Part shown: piece by piece, positions 15,068-17,571 of the stretch | How positions within the stretch are numbered: the stretch's first letter is position 1 | How the letters are laid out: every line of letters starts with the position of its first letter | Assembly: GCA_031266895.1 (NCBI GenBank) | Contig: JAISAD010000050.1 | Location: 1 to 17,571, forward strand | Source: Bacteroidales bacterium | GTDB lineage: Bacteria; Bacteroidota; Bacteroidia; Bacteroidales; WCHB1-69 | Direction: 5' to 3' | DNA: 17,571 nt | Position numbers and translations under genes: made by a program | The notes under the pieces: model-generated | The model's input: only the letters and a program-made list of their open reading frames with translations | What the model was told of the DNA's origin: nothing | Database searches by the model: none

Positions 15068-16414
15068 ATGAAGAAAGAATTCTTAGTTATTCTATTGATA
15101 ATAAATAGTATAATTGGCTTTGCACAACCTAAAACGGTAGTGGATGGCATTGTGGCTGTAGTAGGGAAAGAGATTATTTTAAAGTCGGATTTGGAGAAAG
15201 CATATCTCGACTACACCAAGCAATTTATGGTTACAGATGATGATGACGATATAAGATGTACAATTTTGGAACGGCTGCTTTTCAATAAATTGATGGTAAA
15301 TCAGGCTTTTTTGGACAGTGTGGATGTTACCGACCAAATGGTAGATGATCGTATTGATATGCAAATCGCCTATTTTTTGCAGCAGGTGGGTGGCGATACA
15401 AGGCAGATTGAGCAGTACTACAATAAGAGCATGAGCGAGATAAAGCGGGATATGCGTGAAATAATTCGCGAACAGATGTATATGGAGCAGGTGCAGCAAA
15501 AATTGACCGATAAGATCTCCATAACGCCTACAGAAGTTAAAACTTTCTTTGACAAAATGCCTTACGACAGCCTGCCGATGATACAGGCCAGCTACGAATT
15601 TGGCCACGTTTTACGACAGCCGCCGGTGAGCAACGAGGAGATTGCCTCTATTAAGGAACGTTTAAATTCCTATCGCGACAGGGTGCTGCGGGGAGAAAAA
15701 TTTGCCGTGCTGGCACGTCTCTATTCCGACGATCCGGGCAGTGCCGCCAAAGGGGGCGATTTAGGGTTTGTGGAGCGCGGCAAGCTCTATCCCGAATTTG
15801 AATCGGTAGCTTTTAACTTGAAAACAGGGGAAATTTCGGCCGTGGTGCAATCGCAGGCCGGTTACCACATTATACAGATGATTGAACGCCGGGGCGAAAC
15901 GGTAAACGTGGCACATATCTTACTGCAGCCAAAGCCCTCAACAGAAGCGCAAGTACAGGCTATTGAGTATCTCGACAGTATTAAAAAGGTGATCCTGTCC
16001 GGAAAAATGGATTTCAGCCAGGCGGCCAAGCGCTATTCCGACGACCCCAACAAAAACAGTGGCGGTTGGGTAATTAACCCCGGCACTATGGGCACCAAAT
16101 TTGATAAAGAGGCCATTGATCCTACCACCTTTGCCACACTCGGCAAACTTATTCCCGACGAATATTCCGAACCTGTCCCCTATGTAAATCCTGACGGGCA
16201 AATGGGTTACCGCCTGCTCTACCTCAAATCAAAAGTACCCGCTCACAAGCCTAATATGGTGGAAGATTATGACGTGATTAAAAATGCTGCTTTAGAGGCT
16301 AAAAAGCAGAATGCCATAGACAAATGGGTGTATGAGAAAGTGAAAATTACAAGTATTAAAATTACACCCGAATATAAGCATTGCCCCTTTGTGCAAAAAT
16401 GGCAGATTCCTTAA
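15068..16414 (+). CDS. SurA-like periplasmic peptidyl-prolyl isomerase (two parvulin domains)
   Basis: This 448-residue chaperone-isomerase resembles SurA, which escorts outer-membrane barrels across the periplasm. A signal peptide (MKKEFLVILLIINSIIGFAQ) ends at residue 20. The N-terminal helical SurA domain covers about 22-170. The first parvulin domain (174-273) contains VLARLYSDDPGSAAKGGDLGF and AGYHIIQMIERR, the usual rotamase signatures. The second (278-389) has VAHILLQP, AAKRYSDDPNKNSGGW and a more divergent end, so it may be less active. It is the first gene of a pair with moxR (18-nt gap) and diverges from an outer-membrane barrel gene, which fits a role in barrel folding. I leave the symbol empty because several SurA/PpiC paralogues usually occur in these genomes. 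Confidence 0.93.
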   Translation: MKKEFLVILLIINSIIGFAQPKTVVDGIVAVVGKEIILKSDLEKAYLDYTKQFMVTDDDDDIRCTILERLLFNKLMVNQAFLDSVDVTDQMVDDRIDMQIAYFLQQVGGDTRQIEQYYNKSMSEIKRDMREIIREQMYMEQVQQKLTDKISITPTEVKTFFDKMPYDSLPMIQASYEFGHVLRQPPVSNEEIASIKERLNSYRDRVLRGEKFAVLARLYSDDPGSAAKGGDLGFVERGKLYPEFESVAFNLKTGEISAVVQSQAGYHIIQMIERRGETVNVAHILLQPKPSTEAQVQAIEYLDSIKKVILSGKMDFSQAAKRYSDDPNKNSGGWVINPGTMGTKFDKEAIDPTTFATLGKLIPDEYSEPVPYVNPDGQMGYRLLYLKSKVPAHKPNMVEDYDVIKNAALEAKKQNAIDKWVYEKVKITSIKITPEYKHCPFVQKWQIP

Positions 16415-16432
16415 ACAAATAAGCAAAAAAAA

Positions 16433-17407
16433 ATGGATTTGAATTTCAAGAATGATGTAGAAGCTATTGAAGTGTTTGTAAAAAAATATCAGGCACTGCG
16501 TACTGAAATAGCAAAAGTAATTGTGGGGCAGGACGACGTGGTGAAGAACGTGCTTATGGCGATGTTCAGTCGCAGTCATGCGCTGCTAATTGGGGCGCCC
16601 GGATTAGCCAAAACATTGTTGATTACCACGATAGCTAAAACCGTAAACTTATCGTACAGCCGCATTCAATTTACGCCCGACCTAATGCCTTCAGATATTA
16701 TGGGGACCGAAATTTTGGATGAAAATCGCAAGTTTAAATTTGTGCAGGGCCCCATATTTTCCAACATTGTGCTGGCGGACGAGATAAACCGTACCCCGCC
16801 TAAAACGCAGTCGGCACTACTCGAAGCGATGCAGGAACGCTCAGTAAGCATGAATGGGGTTACCTATCAATTGCCTGATCCCTTTTTCGTTTTAGCCACC
16901 CAAAATCCCATAGAGCAGGAGGGAACTTACCCGCTGCCCGAAGCACAGCAGGACAGGTTTATGTTTAATATCTATCTGGATTACCCGAACTATAGCGAAG
17001 AGGTGCAGATTGTAAAATCGACCATTCACGGCTCCATGCCTGAGCCAGATACCATTATGGAAGCCAAAGATATTCTTTTCTTCCAAAAACTGCTCGAAAA
17101 GATTCCGATACCCGAAAATGTATATCAATATGCAGTTAATCTGGCTACCATGACTCGCCCGCATACTTCGCGGGCCCACCACTGGGCAAATGACTATCTT
17201 ACCTGGGGTGCAGGCCCCCGCGCTTCGCAGTTTCTGATTACAGGAGCGCGTACCAATGCGGTACTCAAAGGCAAGTTCTCCCCCGATATTGAGGATATTA
17301 AAGAGGTAGCGCACAATATTTTACGTCATCGTATCATTAAAAACTATAAAGCTGAAGCCGAAGGAATTACGGTCAACAATATTATTGACGAGCTTTTGAA
17401 AAGATAG
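16433..17407 (+). CDS. MoxR family AAA+ ATPase
   Basis: This 324-residue chaperone-like AAA+ ATPase belongs to the MoxR class, often encoded with DUF58 and von Willebrand factor A proteins and acting in envelope or cofactor maturation. Walker A GAPGLAKT is at 54-61, Walker B LADEINR at 114-120 and sensor 1 ATQNP at 155-159, followed by the MoxR-typical EGTYPLPEAQQDRF. The C-terminal lid contains WGAGPRAS, the sensor-2 Arg region (more often GASPRA). Length and all key residues are normal. It lies 18 nt after the SurA-like gene. The expected DUF58 partner would be further right, but at least 164 nt of non-coding, palindromic sequence follows the stop before the window ends. Confidence 0.95.
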   Translation: MDLNFKNDVEAIEVFVKKYQALRTEIAKVIVGQDDVVKNVLMAMFSRSHALLIGAPGLAKTLLITTIAKTVNLSYSRIQFTPDLMPSDIMGTEILDENRKFKFVQGPIFSNIVLADEINRTPPKTQSALLEAMQERSVSMNGVTYQLPDPFFVLATQNPIEQEGTYPLPEAQQDRFMFNIYLDYPNYSEEVQIVKSTIHGSMPEPDTIMEAKDILFFQKLLEKIPIPENVYQYAVNLATMTRPHTSRAHHWANDYLTWGAGPRASQFLITGARTNAVLKGKFSPDIEDIKEVAHNILRHRIIKNYKAEAEGITVNNIIDELLKR

Positions 17408-17425
17408 ACTGAGTTCTCTCTGCTT

Positions 17426-17571
17426 GCAGGGGAAAAAATGAGTAGCTACTTAAAAAAAATGAGTGGCTACTCGTTTAGGATTTAGTAGCTACTCGTTTGC
17501 AATTTAGTAGCTACTAAAAAAAAATAAGTAGCTACTCATTTTACGGGGAGTAGCCACTCATTTTTGCCTGC
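17426..17571. repeat. Giant palindrome built of six AGTAGCTACT repeats
   Basis: Six copies of the 10-bp palindrome AGTAGCTACT start at 17441, 17462, 17484, 17506, 17527 and 17549, with spacings of 21, 22, 22, 21 and 22. Copy 2 is AGTGGCTACT and copy 6 is AGTAGCCACT. The two left copies are preceded by ATG-AGT type flanks and the two right copies are followed by ACT-CAT type flanks, so the array reads as one imperfect inverted repeat. Its dyad at 17499.5 falls exactly on the palindrome TTGCAA. The outer ends GCAGG (17426-17430) and CCTGC (17567-17571) are also complementary. It begins 18 nt after the moxR stop and may extend past the window. Whether it acts as DNA operators, as a mobile repeat or as a long RNA hairpin is not known. 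Confidence 0.92.

Noticed and set aside
17438..17485. Tiny frame MSSYLKKMSGYSFRI with a G-rich stretch in front
   Set aside because: It is produced by the ATGAGTAGCTACT repeat unit itself, is only 15 codons long, and the rest of the array is not coding.
17441..17558. CRISPR-like array of six short repeats
   Set aside because: Repeats are only 10 bp and palindromic, spacers are 11-12 bp, and left and right halves mirror each other; no cas gene is present.

Overview
The window looks like chromosomal DNA of a member of the Bacteroidota, plausibly near the Chitinophagia/Saprospiria-type lineages, though the exact lineage is inference. The reasons are the -7 promoter boxes of the form TAnnTTTG in front of most genes, A-rich leaders mostly without Shine-Dalgarno sites, outer-membrane proteins whose signal peptides end in SAQ, and protein families and neighbourhoods typical of that phylum. 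No rRNA, tRNA, insertion sequence, integrase or CRISPR array was found.

Layout. Positions 1-7320 are a minus-strand housekeeping block: mutS (mismatch repair; its 3' end lies beyond the left edge), clpB (disaggregase), rpmB (ribosomal protein L28, with its own terminator), ftsE (cell-division ABC ATPase) and ddl (D-Ala-D-Ala ligase). A 520-nt gap (7321-7840) carries the ddl promoter and, after about 170 nt of featureless sequence, a plus-strand -7 box followed by a hairpin-rich leader. The leader precedes a visibly AT-richer pair of plus-strand accessory genes: a lipoprotein of unknown function (7841-8845) and an outer-membrane beta-barrel-like protein (8868-10514) made of two related halves. 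A LOG-family nucleotide hydrolase (10564-11151) follows and overlaps, tail to tail, a SpoU/TrmH-type RNA methyltransferase (minus). That gene sits 22 nt behind a large minus-strand gene encoding a pseudo-peptidase, beta-propeller and outer-membrane barrel protein. Divergent from it runs a plus-strand pair, a SurA-like periplasmic prolyl isomerase and a MoxR AAA+ ATPase.

Themes. The housekeeping genes serve DNA repair, heat shock, translation, and division and peptidoglycan synthesis. The 11.7-17.4 kb region serves envelope biogenesis: an Omp85-like barrel protein next to a periplasmic foldase.

The most unusual structure is at the right end. Immediately after moxR, six copies of the palindrome AGTAGCTACT (two with one substitution) lie 21-22 bp apart. 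Together they form one giant imperfect palindrome of at least 146 bp whose centre is itself palindromic. Other notable signals are a 16-bp perfect (19-bp with wobble) hairpin inside the signal-peptide codons of the barrel gene, a CTGACA-N3-TGTCAG operator-like site before clpB, and leader hairpins directly after two predicted promoters.
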